Below, in pieces: positions 1-8,560 of a DNA stretch of 20,407 nucleotides (position 1 is its first letter; each line of letters opens with the position of its first letter). The stretch spans positions 1 to 20,407 of the forward strand of contig JAOXYB010002013.1 in the NCBI GenBank assembly GCA_028565635.1. The letters run 5' to 3'. Both the position numbers and the translations under genes were made by a program. This stretch comes from Phoronis ovalis (Eukaryota > Phoronida > Phoronidae). The notes under the pieces were generated by a model. It ran no database searches. It had not been told where the DNA came from and worked only from the letters and a program-made list of their open reading frames with translations.

Positions 1-86
1 AGATAGAAGCGAATTAAAGCATGCCAGTGTGGACGGAAAGTGAAGCGCATTATTATAGAGCGCTCTATTGTGAAGCGTTCTAAGTG
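1..86 (+). other. possible 5' UTR exon with a 20-codon upstream ORF
   Basis: The window opens with sequence that ends at a near-perfect splice donor (GTAAGT at 87-92). In the frame that would join the phase-1 exon at 2485 there is a TGA at 71-73 and no ATG after it, so this stretch cannot supply the N-terminus directly. If it is an exon, it is untranslated leader. An ATG at 21 opens a 20-codon ORF closing at TAA 81-83, three bases before the donor. It would act as an upstream ORF in the transcript. The left limit is unknown and may lie outside the window. The base composition is less AT-rich than the following intron. It could equally be a chance donor. Confidence 0.3.
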
Positions 87-1165
87 GTAAGTGTGAATGG
101 AGCTATGGACTGTTTTATATTATATCTGGAGTGGGTACTGGTTCTTCCATTTCACTCCTAACCTTCTGGTAATTGGTGCCACTAGCTGAATATTAATAAA
201 ATGCTGCTCCTGTCACTTGTGCAAGGTTTTGATGTGAATGTGGTAGATTACAAAAAATTACTGTGTCTACAAAGATTCAAGTTGCTTAAGATATAATAAA
301 ACATTTATTGCAGAGCATTAGTTAGAAGTTTGTTTCTATACCCAACAGTAAACTTTAAAAAAAAATCTCAGTCAGCTGTACTAAATTGTAAAATTGGCTT
401 TTTGTAAATTTTTTAGGCAATGTCTGTTTTTTCCATCACATAGGTTTCAGTTTTTTTGCCACATTAATTATCAGTACAAATGTTTGAAATCCTAAAGAAT
501 GTGTAATTCCCACAATGATATAGGAAATGGAACATTATCAATAAACCTACTCTCTGGAACAGTTGCTATGACAACTTGATAATTTAGCATATTTTTTATT
601 CAGGACAGTGATACATAAAGTATAAGAAATAGAAACTGTTGTAATAACATTATTGTCTTTTTCAAATATTGAAATGTATGCTTTTTAATTGTTTTATCCT
701 TTTAACAAAGTTTCTGTCATGACCTTCCAATGCCTGAAGTTAAATCTTATAAAGTTTATAACAATATCAATTTATAAATACATTAATAGTCAGAACAGTA
801 CTGGATATTCCTCAATTTTTATCTGTAGTGGTATCATACTTAAACTAATTTTGTATTGATTTTTTAAATTGAGCGTAAGATGGTTTCCATGCGAAGTGTT
901 TTCTCTCTTCTGTGCATCTTAATGTGTGATTGGGTCTGGGTTTGGACATCATTGATCATTTGTACACATCAAACAGATCAAAACATTTCCTGTTGTACTT
1001 TTATTGCACTGAATGATTGGATGTAATGTATCCATTCAATAAATATTGGATTTTCTGTTTTATTATTATTTACTTATTATACAAAATGGCAAAAATCAAT
1101 TAGGCTGTATAAAACAGCATTTAAACAACGTCTTTCGTAGCAAATCATCATATTTTAACTTTAAA
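87..1165 (+). other. non-coding AT-rich stretch, likely intron or upstream region
   Basis: I see no coding exon here. ORFs are short and T-rich. Poly-A/T runs and scattered AATAAA-like hexamers occur, for example near 1036, but nothing suggests a real transcript end. If 1-86 is a 5' UTR exon, this is its intron. If not, it is upstream DNA that could carry a promoter for the candidate start at 1166. Confidence 0.4.
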
Positions 1166-1178
1166 ATGTGGTTTAAGG
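1166..1178 (+). CDS. candidate first coding exon A, leader Met-Trp-Phe-Lys-Gly
   Basis: ATG TGG TTT AAG G runs straight into a strong donor, GTAAGTAT at 1179. The exon ends in phase 1, which is exactly what the confident exon at 2485 requires (G joined to GT gives Gly, then Leu-Thr-Thr-Asp). The start context has A at -3. The upstream frame stays open for tens of codons, so the 5' edge is not fixed. A weak acceptor-like CGTAG ends at 1140 and would make an exon of 1141-1178. Two other mini-ORFs at 3277 and 5667 share the Met-Trp start and the phase-1 donor, which raises my confidence. It remains a prediction from a few codons. Confidence 0.4.
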
Positions 1179-2484
1179 GTAAGTATTTGTGACCAAGAGG
1201 CCATAAAACGTGTGCTACAGGTGGGTGAAGGCACTACTTGAAATAAAATAAATACATTCTTGGATACAAGTGAAATACATACAGGAACTGTTTAACAACC
1301 AGTAACAAAATTATTTCTAGTCTTGTCTGTGAGGAAAATATAAATTGTTCAGGGTAGACACATGATGGAAAAATTTTGCAAGTGGTATTGTAGTGAACAA
1401 GGAATTGAAGAAATCAGCTATGATGAAAGAACAATTATGTACAAAATGTATCCTTAGTAAAATAGGAAGGGATAGTTCGATTTATGGATGATGACGATGA
1501 TACCACCAATGATTTTTTTTTTCAGCAAATATCGTTTTTTTTCTCCGTCTCCATCTGGTGAATGAGGCTTGAAAAGCCTCTAGAATGAATCCTTGTTATT
1601 ATGATGTAAGGCATGACATCATGTTACATGCTTAATGTTAGCTAGCAGTTTGTCATCCTATTCATTGTTTTTAAATGTTAATATTTAAATTGTTTGGTTT
1701 TCACACCTTCAGTCTAAAATGTCTGGATTCAGATGTTTAATTGGGAACACCTGTGTAACAGTCTTGACCATTTTCATTGAATGTCTTTCAGTTGATGTTT
1801 TATTGACATCTGTGCATTATATCGTGACATTGTGTTTCACAATCTTACTTAAAACAATTCTTAGTAAGCCAAGATTTGTTTTTTTCTGTTGGCATCACAG
1901 TGCCAGATTTAGGGATTGATCAGACAAACATTTCTCTTTGTATTCTGCAGAACAAATATATTAAATTTTTAATCACATTCGAACCTTTTTCATAAAACAG
2001 TCCCCAATCCAATCCAAAAATTAAATATACCTGGTGCTGCTGTGCCTCCCAGTACAGTCATAAAATGGATATTAATAAATTGATATTGCAATGACATTTT
2101 AATATTCAAAATTTAAATCCTTAGACTTACTAATTATATTATTTATGAGCATGTAATCTGATAAATTATATAGACAGACAGTTGAATATGTTGACTTTGT
2201 TATTTTTCTCATTTAGAACTTAACTAGCTAATAGAAGTAATTTCCAATTTCTCCAGTTTGATTGGGAATGTAAAATGGTGTTAAAAGACAGTTATAGTTA
2301 AATCAATTCATTCAAATAATTTCAATCCTTTCCTTTGCCTATTATTATTAAAAACAAATGTGTAGAGGCATTAAAATCGTGGAACAGCACTGTAAAAGCC
2401 TGTGGATTACAACAACTTTTAAAAGTTCTGTTGGATCGTCAACTTCTGCGTTGAGTTAAGAGTTTCATTTTGCCTTTATTGTAG
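1179..2484 (+). other. intron before the first confident exon
   Basis: This is AT-rich non-coding sequence from the donor at 1179 to the acceptor TTTATTGTAG ending at 2484. It includes a small perfect hairpin at 1564-1580 (7-bp arms, 3-nt loop). An open stretch of about 66 codons at 1719-1919 is T-rich, hydrophobic and lacks splice sites, so I treat it as chance. Confidence 0.5.
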
Positions 2485-2748
2485 GTTTAACAACAGATGA
2501 GAGTACAATATCCCCATTGGACACATCTGAAAGGGACATGAGTCGATTATACAGCTACGTGAGTGGATCTGAAGGAGATGTAGAAACTGATGGACAGATG
2601 GGTCCAAAAGACACTTGGAGTAGATTAGGCCATGGGTCTCAAAGTTCTCTCACGTCTGATGATGATATAAACGGTCAGTCCCGTCTCTCACTCAGCGATG
2701 TGGGAACAGACTATAATGACAGAACTTTAACTAGGAGTCGAATAAATG
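2485..2748 (+). CDS. Ten-m: teneurin intracellular-domain exon, Ser/Asp/Glu-rich block
   Basis: The exon lies between acceptor TTATTGTAG (ending 2484) and donor GTAAGG (2749). It is 264 nt, phase 1 at both ends, with 88 codons open throughout. It starts Leu-Thr-Thr-Asp-Glu-Ser and ends Ser-Arg-Ile-Asn-Gly. A central Ser-Gly-Ser-Glu-Gly-Asp-Val-Glu-Thr-Asp run followed by a Ser/Asp stretch (SSLTSDDD) resembles the vertebrate teneurin segment that reads Ser-x-Gly-Ser-Asp-x-Asp-x-Glu and is followed by a Ser-rich run. It is cytoplasmic and hydrophilic, with many potential phosphorylation sites. No in-frame ATG precedes it within the exon. The first internal ATG is 2538, with G at -3, and would serve as the start if only non-coding exons precede. 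An out-of-frame ATG at 2497 makes a 14-codon mini-ORF. The symmetric phases mean it can be skipped without a frameshift. Confidence 0.85.
2538..2540 (+). other. possible internal translation start (ATG)
   Basis: This is the first in-frame ATG of the exon, reading Met-Ser-Arg-Leu-Tyr-Ser-Tyr. It has G at -3 and A at +4, an acceptable context. It would be used if the upstream spliced exon is 5' UTR, for example 1-86. Using it would drop about 17 residues encoded earlier in the exon. An overlapping out-of-frame ATG at 2497 would compete. Confidence 0.3.
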
Positions 2749-3276
2749 GTAAGGTTTTTGAAAGAACAAGAGTGTTGTAAAAAGAATTTAACAATTTTGT
2801 AAAATATGCTGAATTTTGTTTGGCTTGGTTGGTGGCCTTTGCAGTAAATGCTTATCCATGACTGCTAAAGACAATCCCTTTGAGTATATGGAAATCTGTT
2901 GATTGTGTCACAGTTGGTGACATCTATTAACATTTTTATGCATATTATTTATTTTATGCTTTGTTCCATAAGAAGTAATATCAGGTATGACTCTGTGAAC
3001 TTTTTTTACAGATTAATTAGTTTCGCCAATTCCCAGTGCTTATAGATTTCTTATTATCTTTTATATTATGAGATTTGTCGATATGTATAAAAGCTAACAA
3101 AAAAGATGTTCGGAGATTAAACACAATTCTCTTGAGATTTGTATAAGAAAATAATGTGAATATAATAGAAGAACAAGAAATTTTATGGAAACTTTGAGAA
3201 CTTGTTATGCATTGGCATTTACTAAACATTGTAAAAAAGATATAGCAGTAGATTGCACAACCAATTATCTGCAATC

Positions 3277-3301
3277 ATGTGGCTAGGAAGAGTTTTCACA
3301 G
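3277..3301 (+). CDS. candidate alternative first exon B, leader Met-Trp-Leu-Gly-Arg-Val-Phe-Thr
   Basis: ATG TGG followed by six codons and a final G meets donor GTATGT at 3302. The exon ends in phase 1 and could splice to 6248 (G plus AT gives Asp) or to a later phase-1 exon. The upstream frame is open but has no well-placed acceptor in phase 1, so a first exon driven by its own promoter is the simplest reading. It has the same Met-Trp start and the same 25-nt coding length as candidate C. If real, the isoform would lack the Ser/acidic block of 2485-2748. Confidence 0.35.
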
Positions 3302-3469
3302 GTATGTGTTTCTTTACAAAGGTAGATTAGTGGATTGTCTAAATCTTAGGCATAGATTAAGTGTAAATTCATGTTTGACCAGATATCAATCATATTCAAT
3401 TCTTATATATTCAATATTTTAAAACATGTCTATGTACTGCTTATGTAGCTTTTTATCTGGGCTTTTTAC

Positions 3470-3730
3470 CCAGCTCCGGTAATTCTTCTCAATTCGTACA
3501 ACTCTATTATTTGTACACACCCCCTTTTTCAGATTTTATAATTTCTGAAATTCGTACACCCCCATTATATGAGAATTTGGTGTTTCTAGATTCGTACACC
3601 TAGTTTTTCTTGGATTTAAAGTTAAATTTCCGTCGATATTTTGTATTTTATGAACTCTGATACGGAATTTAAATCTATACATTCTCGGAAGCGTGTTCAA
3701 AATACGACGACTTCTCTTCAGGTTGGCGCT
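3470..3730 (+). repeat. CpG-containing repeat-like patch with repeated ATTCGTAC motif
   Basis: The motif ATTCGTAC occurs three times (3492, 3550, 3590), twice extended to ATTCGTACACC, and is followed by C-runs. The stretch up to about 3730 contains many CpG dinucleotides, whereas the surrounding intron has almost none. This suggests a remnant of a mobile element different from its intron background. I could not define ends or target duplications, and the boundaries are approximate. Confidence 0.4.
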
Positions 3731-3844
3731 AATTAGTGTGTCAAATTACTATTTCACTTTATACTATTTTGCATTGCTCATTACATCATAAGTTGTAGAA
3801 GTTTGTGATATGCATCTTGCCATTGTTGACAGGTTACTAAAAGT

Positions 3845-4186
3845 GTATTGCACCTGGGGGGGGGGGGTACTCATGGCTTTGACTATTAGGGATGTGCCGA
3901 CCAACCCAATCCAACATTTTAGCTTGCGGTAGCAAACCCAATCCAAATTTTTGAAATATAAGGGTAGCAATCCAAAATTTTAAAATATTTGAGTAGCAAT
4001 TCATTTTTACGCAAACTGACTGAAGCAAATCAAATTCCAAAATCTATTTATTTATTTCATTACGGTAGCAATCCAAAAAAATACAGTAAGAATAAGATGT
4101 TTACAATCCAAATCCAAAATTTTCAACTGGGTTGCACACCCCCATCACAAAATAACTTGAGTACACCCCCCCCCCGGGGTATTGCA
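3845..4186. mobile_element. non-autonomous hAT-like element with 8-bp target-site duplication
   Basis: GTATTGCA occurs as a direct repeat at 3845-3852 and 4179-4186, flanking a 326-bp body (3853-4178). The body begins CCTGGGG with 12 consecutive G followed by TACTCA. Its other end, read on the minus strand, begins CCCGGGGGGGGGG followed by TGTACTCAA, so the ends form inverted repeats with G-tracts. An 8-bp duplication is typical of hAT-family insertions. The interior holds degenerate short repeats of the form GTAGCAA-(N)-CCAATCCAAAATTTT, with GTAGCAA at 3929, 3964, 3993 and 4065. It encodes no transposase, so it would be mobilised in trans. It sits in an intron and is not expected to alter the protein. 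Confidence 0.75.
3929..4130. repeat. degenerate internal repeats GTAGCAA...AATCCAAAA inside the hAT-like element
   Basis: Four GTAGCAA copies (3929, 3964, 3993, 4065) are each followed or preceded by AATCCAAA-type runs. They are spaced about 35, 29 and 72 bp apart. They look like an expanded subterminal motif of the element, possibly a transposase-binding repeat. Confidence 0.55.
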
Positions 4187-4978
4187 ATATACATTGTATT
4201 TAGTATTGCCTAGAGCTGAATCATTTTCTTGCTCCATAGCATCTATATGTTCGTGTAGTATTAATAAAGAGTATATTGGTATACTTGTCTGGTATGCTTA
4301 TCTCTCTGGAGAATGAAATAAAATTGATTGTAACCAATGATAAAATTCTAGACAGTATTGTTGAATACCATGGAAGCATGTTAATATTATTTATTAATTA
4401 TTGTGCCAGGGTATAATTACTGGTCTCTGTACTGGATTGTTAGATTGTGTAACTTTTAGTCCACAGAGAATTTCTGTCATCTTATTTCTGTGCTAATAAA
4501 TCACGACTTTCTGTAAATTGTAATTAATAAGTAGGGAATGTTGTCCATTCTTCCATAAATTCATCTGTCACCAAAATTAACAGTAAACAATTTTTTTCAA
4601 TCATATTTGTCTAATTAGGAAAGACATATCTAGAAAGGTTTGTAATTTTAGAATTTGTTTTACTCAGCTGTTTATTAACCTTGTGTTCAGTCTATTAAAT
4701 CAAATGACTTTAATTAATGGATTTATTCATGTAGTTAATTTGTTTATTGTTAAATGTGGTTATTGTTTGTTGTGTCTAGAAAATATTTTGACACATGTGT
4801 ACAATGATGTATAATGGCAGAAATGGCTATGCAACATGGTGATAAAATTTTGATAGGAATTTGTCAAAAATACTATTCCATACCTTTATAGCAAAAACTG
4901 TTAAACAGACATTCATTGAAGAGATATGAGATCTCTGCACTGTACAGTGTCAACTTTAATTTATGACTAAACAAGCCA

Positions 4979-5006
4979 CATTTAACATGTTGCATTTAAC
5001 ATGTTG
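4979..5006. repeat. perfect 2 x 14-bp tandem repeat
   Basis: The unit CATTTAACATGTTG is present twice head to tail at 4979-4992 and 4993-5006. It is a small intronic duplication with no visible function. Confidence 0.9.
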
Positions 5007-5638
5007 CCATTTGCTTTCTATTTCAAATTGAAGGGATTCACCTGTCGGTGACTCCTTGATCTGACAGCTGTTGAATTTTGTTTCTATCAGTATACAAAAT
5101 GGTTGGGAGACCTGCCCTGGATTTGTTACTGTTGCAGATGTGTATAGTAGTCTATTGCAAAGCAATACATGTTGCTTGTGATTTAAATCCCTCTTAATGA
5201 GTGCCTGTTCATTAGCACAACTTGAATGAGGCATAAAGTAATAAAAGAGAACAATCCCTATGTCAAAGTAAGTCTATTTTCATATGATGTCACCTGTTTA
5301 ATTAATTGTATATTACGCAACAACTGTTGAATTTTTTAACAATTGTAGGTTTTCATGTGATTTATAGTAGATGTTTGAAACTAGAATTATCTCTACTATA
5401 TAGAATCTTATGAAAGACTTTGTTTTTAATGGATTAGTTACTTCCCTGAAGATCTTAATTAGACATTCTTGATTATTATTGGTTGAAAGAGATTGCTTAG
5501 GTATTATAAACTGCAGGACATGGAGAGTAAGCACAGTTTTATAGTATTTTTAGTCTTAACAGCTCTTAACTAGTATGTCAAACTATAGATTTTATATTCA
5601 ATATTTCTTGGAATTATAGAAGATGTGTTTCATTTCTA

Positions 5639-5661
5639 AAGATGTTAAAAGTTAACATCTT
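5639..5661 (+). promoter_or_regulatory. perfect 10-bp-arm hairpin just upstream of candidate start C
   Basis: AAGATGTTAA (5639-5648) and TTAACATCTT (5652-5661) are perfect reverse complements separated by AAG. The hairpin ends five bases before the ATG at 5667. In RNA it would be an AU-rich stem in the leader. In DNA it could be a dimeric protein site. Its role is inference only. Confidence 0.5.
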
Positions 5662-5666
5662 CGAAA

Positions 5667-5691
5667 ATGTGGAGCAAAATATTTTTAAGTG
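5667..5691 (+). CDS. candidate alternative first exon C, leader Met-Trp-Ser-Lys-Ile-Phe-Leu-Ser
   Basis: ATG TGG plus six codons and a final G end at donor GTAAGT (5692). The exon is phase 1, compatible with 6248. An in-frame TAA at 5646 lies upstream and no suitable acceptor falls between, so if this is coding it must be a first exon. The context has A at -3. The leader resembles candidate B in starting Met-Trp and having a hydrophobic Phe-containing core of the same length. Joining to 6248 would give ...Leu-Ser-Asp-Ala-Glu-Thr. Confidence 0.35.
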
Positions 5692-6247
5692 GTAAGTTTA
5701 TTAAAAATTCTCTCTTACTTCATGCAACCTTAACACATTTGCCTCAACTATTCTGATGATGATCTGTTATAAAGCTAGCACTTTTTAGTTATGTATTTTT
5801 AAAGGTTATGCATCATGCAATCATGCACTGTTTGACAAACTAACTTTATAATGATATTTTGTAGTTAATACATCTATTTTTATGAGAAATGTGATTAATT
5901 AACCAAATATATCCTCAGGTCGTAACTAGAAGTATTTGTTCCCAGTCTTTAAATATAATCTGATTGTTTCAGACTTGATTAGTTTATGTAGTATAGTAGT
6001 TCCGTTTTCAATTTATGATGCTGGTTTTTACCTCATCATTTTACAGTCTATACATTTTTTACTTGTCATGATAAAAAATAGTTAGTGGAAAATATTATTA
6101 ATTAGTGTTTTTGAAATAATGTCATGAAACTTGAAAAATAAATTCACTGTAAATGATGGATCGGGTCATGCAGTCCATTTGACCCTGTCTTTACTGTTAT
6201 GATATTTTAATATTCATTATGATAAACTTAAGTATTATTTTTCACAG

Positions 6248-6472
6248 ATGCTGAAACGTCAACATTACCCTTGGTGCCACCACCCCCTCCACCAATTCCA
6301 CCTCCACCACTGGAAGAAAATCTGTTACCACGGAGATTGAGAAGTTATGATCGACAGTTGCAATGTTCATCAAGGGTTTATGCAGAAATTGATCCTGACA
6401 TACCGCAGGTACCGGTGGAGCCACCATACTTAGTTAGCTCATGCACAGGAAATTCTGTGTACGGCCCAGGAG
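6248..6472 (+). CDS. Ten-m: teneurin intracellular-domain exon with poly-proline motif
   Basis: The acceptor CACAG ends at 6247 and the donor is GTAGGC at 6473, a weak site. The exon is 225 nt, phase 1-1, 75 codons. Near its start it encodes VPPPPPPIPPPPL, a polyproline-II stretch of the sort bound by SH3, WW or EVH1 domains. Vertebrate teneurin tails carry proline-rich motifs that bind the adaptor CAP/ponsin. A basic patch (LPRRLRSYDR) follows, then a VYAEIDPDIPQVP segment with a Tyr in acidic context, and a Gly-rich end. Symmetric phase allows clean skipping. The weak donor fits regulated splicing with the nearby microexon. Confidence 0.85.
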
Positions 6473-6873
6473 GTAGGCATAGTCGTTTACTTTGATTTCT
6501 GAGAGGAACTAGAATCTGGATTCTGCCTGCATGCAAATCTTCAATTTCGTTTAAATGGTGACTTGTTACATATGAAATTTTATTACCTAACTTCTCTAAC
6601 TGACATGAAGAATTGGGGAGCCAACCAATTCTACCCATTATCATTGATTACTGGAATATGCAAATAGTGTCCTTGGATATTCTTTGCACAAAAGCAATAA
6701 TCACTTCAACAAAATGGGATATATCTGCTTTCTGCAATTCATTGGTAGTCTCTTGCGGGGTTTTAACATGTTGTAAAAACTAAGGCAGAGCTCCGGAGAC
6801 TAGTTTAAAAATATTACCAATAAACATCTGTTAGCATAAATGTTTCTTACAACCTTATTTCTGGTTATTTTAG
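6473..6873 (+). other. short 401-bp intron before the 27-nt microexon
   Basis: The donor GTAGGC is poor and the acceptor TTATTTTAG is fair. Retention would add Gly-Arg-His-Ser-Arg-Leu-Leu and then a stop. I see nothing else in it beyond AT-rich sequence. The minus-strand open stretch over its left half is the shadow of the coding exon. Confidence 0.75.
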
Positions 6874-6900
6874 GAGGGAGTATTTATAATGCTAGTACTG
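6874..6900 (+). CDS. Ten-m: 27-nt microexon encoding Gly-Gly-Ser-Ile-Tyr-Asn-Ala-Ser-Thr
   Basis: It is bounded by acceptor GGTTATTTTAG (ending 6873) and a strong donor GTGAGT (6901). It is exactly 27 nt and phase 1 on both sides, so it is frame-neutral. With its neighbours it reads Pro-Gly-Gly-Gly-Ser-Ile-Tyr-Asn-Ala-Ser-Thr and then the next codon. It adds a Tyr and Ser/Thr cluster plus an Asn-Ala-Ser-Thr run. Because it lies in the cytoplasmic tail, the Asn would not be glycosylated. Symmetric microexons of 3-27 nt are typical of neuronal alternative splicing. Phase agreement with both neighbours supports it despite the short length. Confidence 0.65.
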
Positions 6901-8414
6901 GTGAGTCTGTGTATTATTTTTTTGGAGAGCTTAAGATGCTAATTAACATACAAGCTATGGAAATGAATTAAGTACATGCGCCTGTCACACTCATCAAAGC
7001 GTGAAGTAAATCACCCATAGTTATACAGAATTTTGTAAAAAGAATCAAAAATTTTCGTTTTGCGCCATACACAATTCATTTACAACTCATAGCTCATCGC
7101 TTATTCATAATCTTAAGCTTTCCATTAACACACCCTGCTTTCTATGATTTTATTTCACTTTTTACCTTCAATTTTTTTTGTATTGGAACACACATTCCAT
7201 TTTTGCACCTCTGCATGGTGCATCATGCATAACCTTTTCATAAACTTGAAAGGTGGTATTGTTATAAGATTTTGTTTACTTTGCATTAATTACCCCATTA
7301 TTTATAATTTTCTGATTTTTAGTTGTTGCTTAACCTCCCATCATTGGATTTGGCTTGAGATGTTGTTGATATCTTTGTTGCCATTTCACTCTTCAATTGT
7401 TGTTTCAGTAAATGTGTATTTGCTTGATTAGGGGAAAGCAAAATTAGAGTTTGTTCTTAGTATTTGTGGTCTCAGTCTGGGCCAGATGTTTGTTGGTGTT
7501 AAATTGTACTTGCTCTCTTCAGTACCTGCTAAATCACACAAAGGTGTTAATTTAGCCCACCTGTACTTTTGTTGTTTGCTTGACACTTCCCTTGTGGTTA
7601 TTTATTTGTTGGTTTGCTCTGTTAAGATTTTTGTTTGTTTTGGTAAATTGTATATAAGAATGGTATGTTGCAAAGACAGGTAATTGGCATACAAACTTAC
7701 AAGTTATGAAGAGTAAGTACTTACATCATTTTGGCAGGTTTTGGGATTGTGTACTTCATTTTGTTTTTCAGATATTATAATAGTTTAGTACACAAACAAG
7801 CTTTTTTGTACTTATTCTGAAATTTAAACATCTCTTATGGACTGTTATTTTAATTGCAAAGGATTAAGAAAAAACAGAAAATCTTTTCTTATGGATAAAC
7901 TGTATGGTATGTTCATATTCTTATGTTATTTCTATTAACTGACAGATAGGATATTTCTATTTGAACTAGTTTGTAACGGAAATTTCTTCATAATTTTCTA
8001 AGTATTGTTTAAGGTGATAATTTTCTCTTTCTGCATTATTGCTAGTGTCTTCTTTATGGATTTTTCAGACTGGAAATAATGTGTCTCCTGCAGCAGGTTA
8101 ATCAACTATAAATTTATTGAATTGCATTGAAAATCCCAGTGCATCTAGGAAAAAATTATAAAACTGCTATTTTGTTTTTTGAAATCTTTCTCAAACTTAA
8201 TTAAAATTAAAATGACTGAACCGTGGCTTTTCCAAGTTAACAACCAATTCAATAAAAATGTGATATATCATTATTTTTAAAATGGATAGTTATGCTCATA
8301 CAGATTCCTAAAAAAGAAAAGTTTTATTCACATATTAATAAGTGTCACATGAAAAAGATTAATGTGTCATCTTAAAAATCATGTTAGGAAAAATTTGAAT
8401 AATAAGTATTTCAA

Positions 8415-8560
8415 AAAGTTATATTAGATTTGCAAAACTGCTCTCATTTGTCCGCAAAGCACATGAATCATACAGTGTATGATAGATTTGATCCTGATAT
8501 TCCTCATAAAACACCTTAGAAATAGGTAAACAGCAACCCTGTGGCATGTAAAAATACTGT
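8415..8560 (+). pseudogene. possible decayed copy of exon 6248-6472
   Basis: Conceptual translation gives VYDRFDPDIPHKTP followed by TAG (8517) and, after a second stop, an ACKNTVN segment. The real exon has VYAEIDPDIPQVP and later SCTGNSVY at a similar spacing. Upstream, AAAAGTTATATTAGAT then TTGCAA parallels AGAAGTTATGATCGACAG then TTGCAA of the exon. In the DPDIP core the differences between the two copies are all silent third-base changes. In-frame stops and no usable donor mean it cannot act as an internal exon now. Five-residue identities are expected by chance in a 20-kb window, so only the extended order of matches supports this. Confidence 0.35.

Larger units (their letters stand above)
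2749..6247 (+). other. intron of about 3.5 kb with repeats and two candidate alternative first exons
   Basis: The donor is GTAAGG and the acceptor is ATTTTTCACAG ending at 6247. Inside lie candidate leaders B (3277) and C (5667), a CpG-containing repeat-like patch at 3470-3730, the hAT-like element at 3853-4178, a 14-bp tandem repeat at 4979-5006 and a hairpin at 5639-5661. Minus-strand open stretches (3017-3274, 4956-5234, 5313-5534) show no recognisable motif and are taken as chance. Confidence 0.75.

Noticed and set aside
4756-4790. A fourth ATG-TGG mini-ORF (Met-Trp-Leu-Leu-Phe-Val-Val)
   Set aside because: No usable donor in phase 1 follows, unlike the other three.
4956-5234. Minus-strand ORF of 92 codons
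   Set aside because: It has no recognisable family features, contains the 14-bp tandem duplication, and has no start context or splice support.
7144-7683. Two T-rich open stretches that look like hydrophobic membrane proteins
   Set aside because: The poly-T composition alone yields Phe/Leu/Ile. There is no conserved motif and no splice sites, and they sit inside a well-bounded intron.
8069-8096. Possible small exon between a good acceptor (GATTTTTCAG) and a GTTAAT donor
   Set aside because: It is 28 nt, and entry in phase 1 meets TAA within three codons. The phases do not fit the neighbours. At most it would be a poison exon, and the donor is weak.
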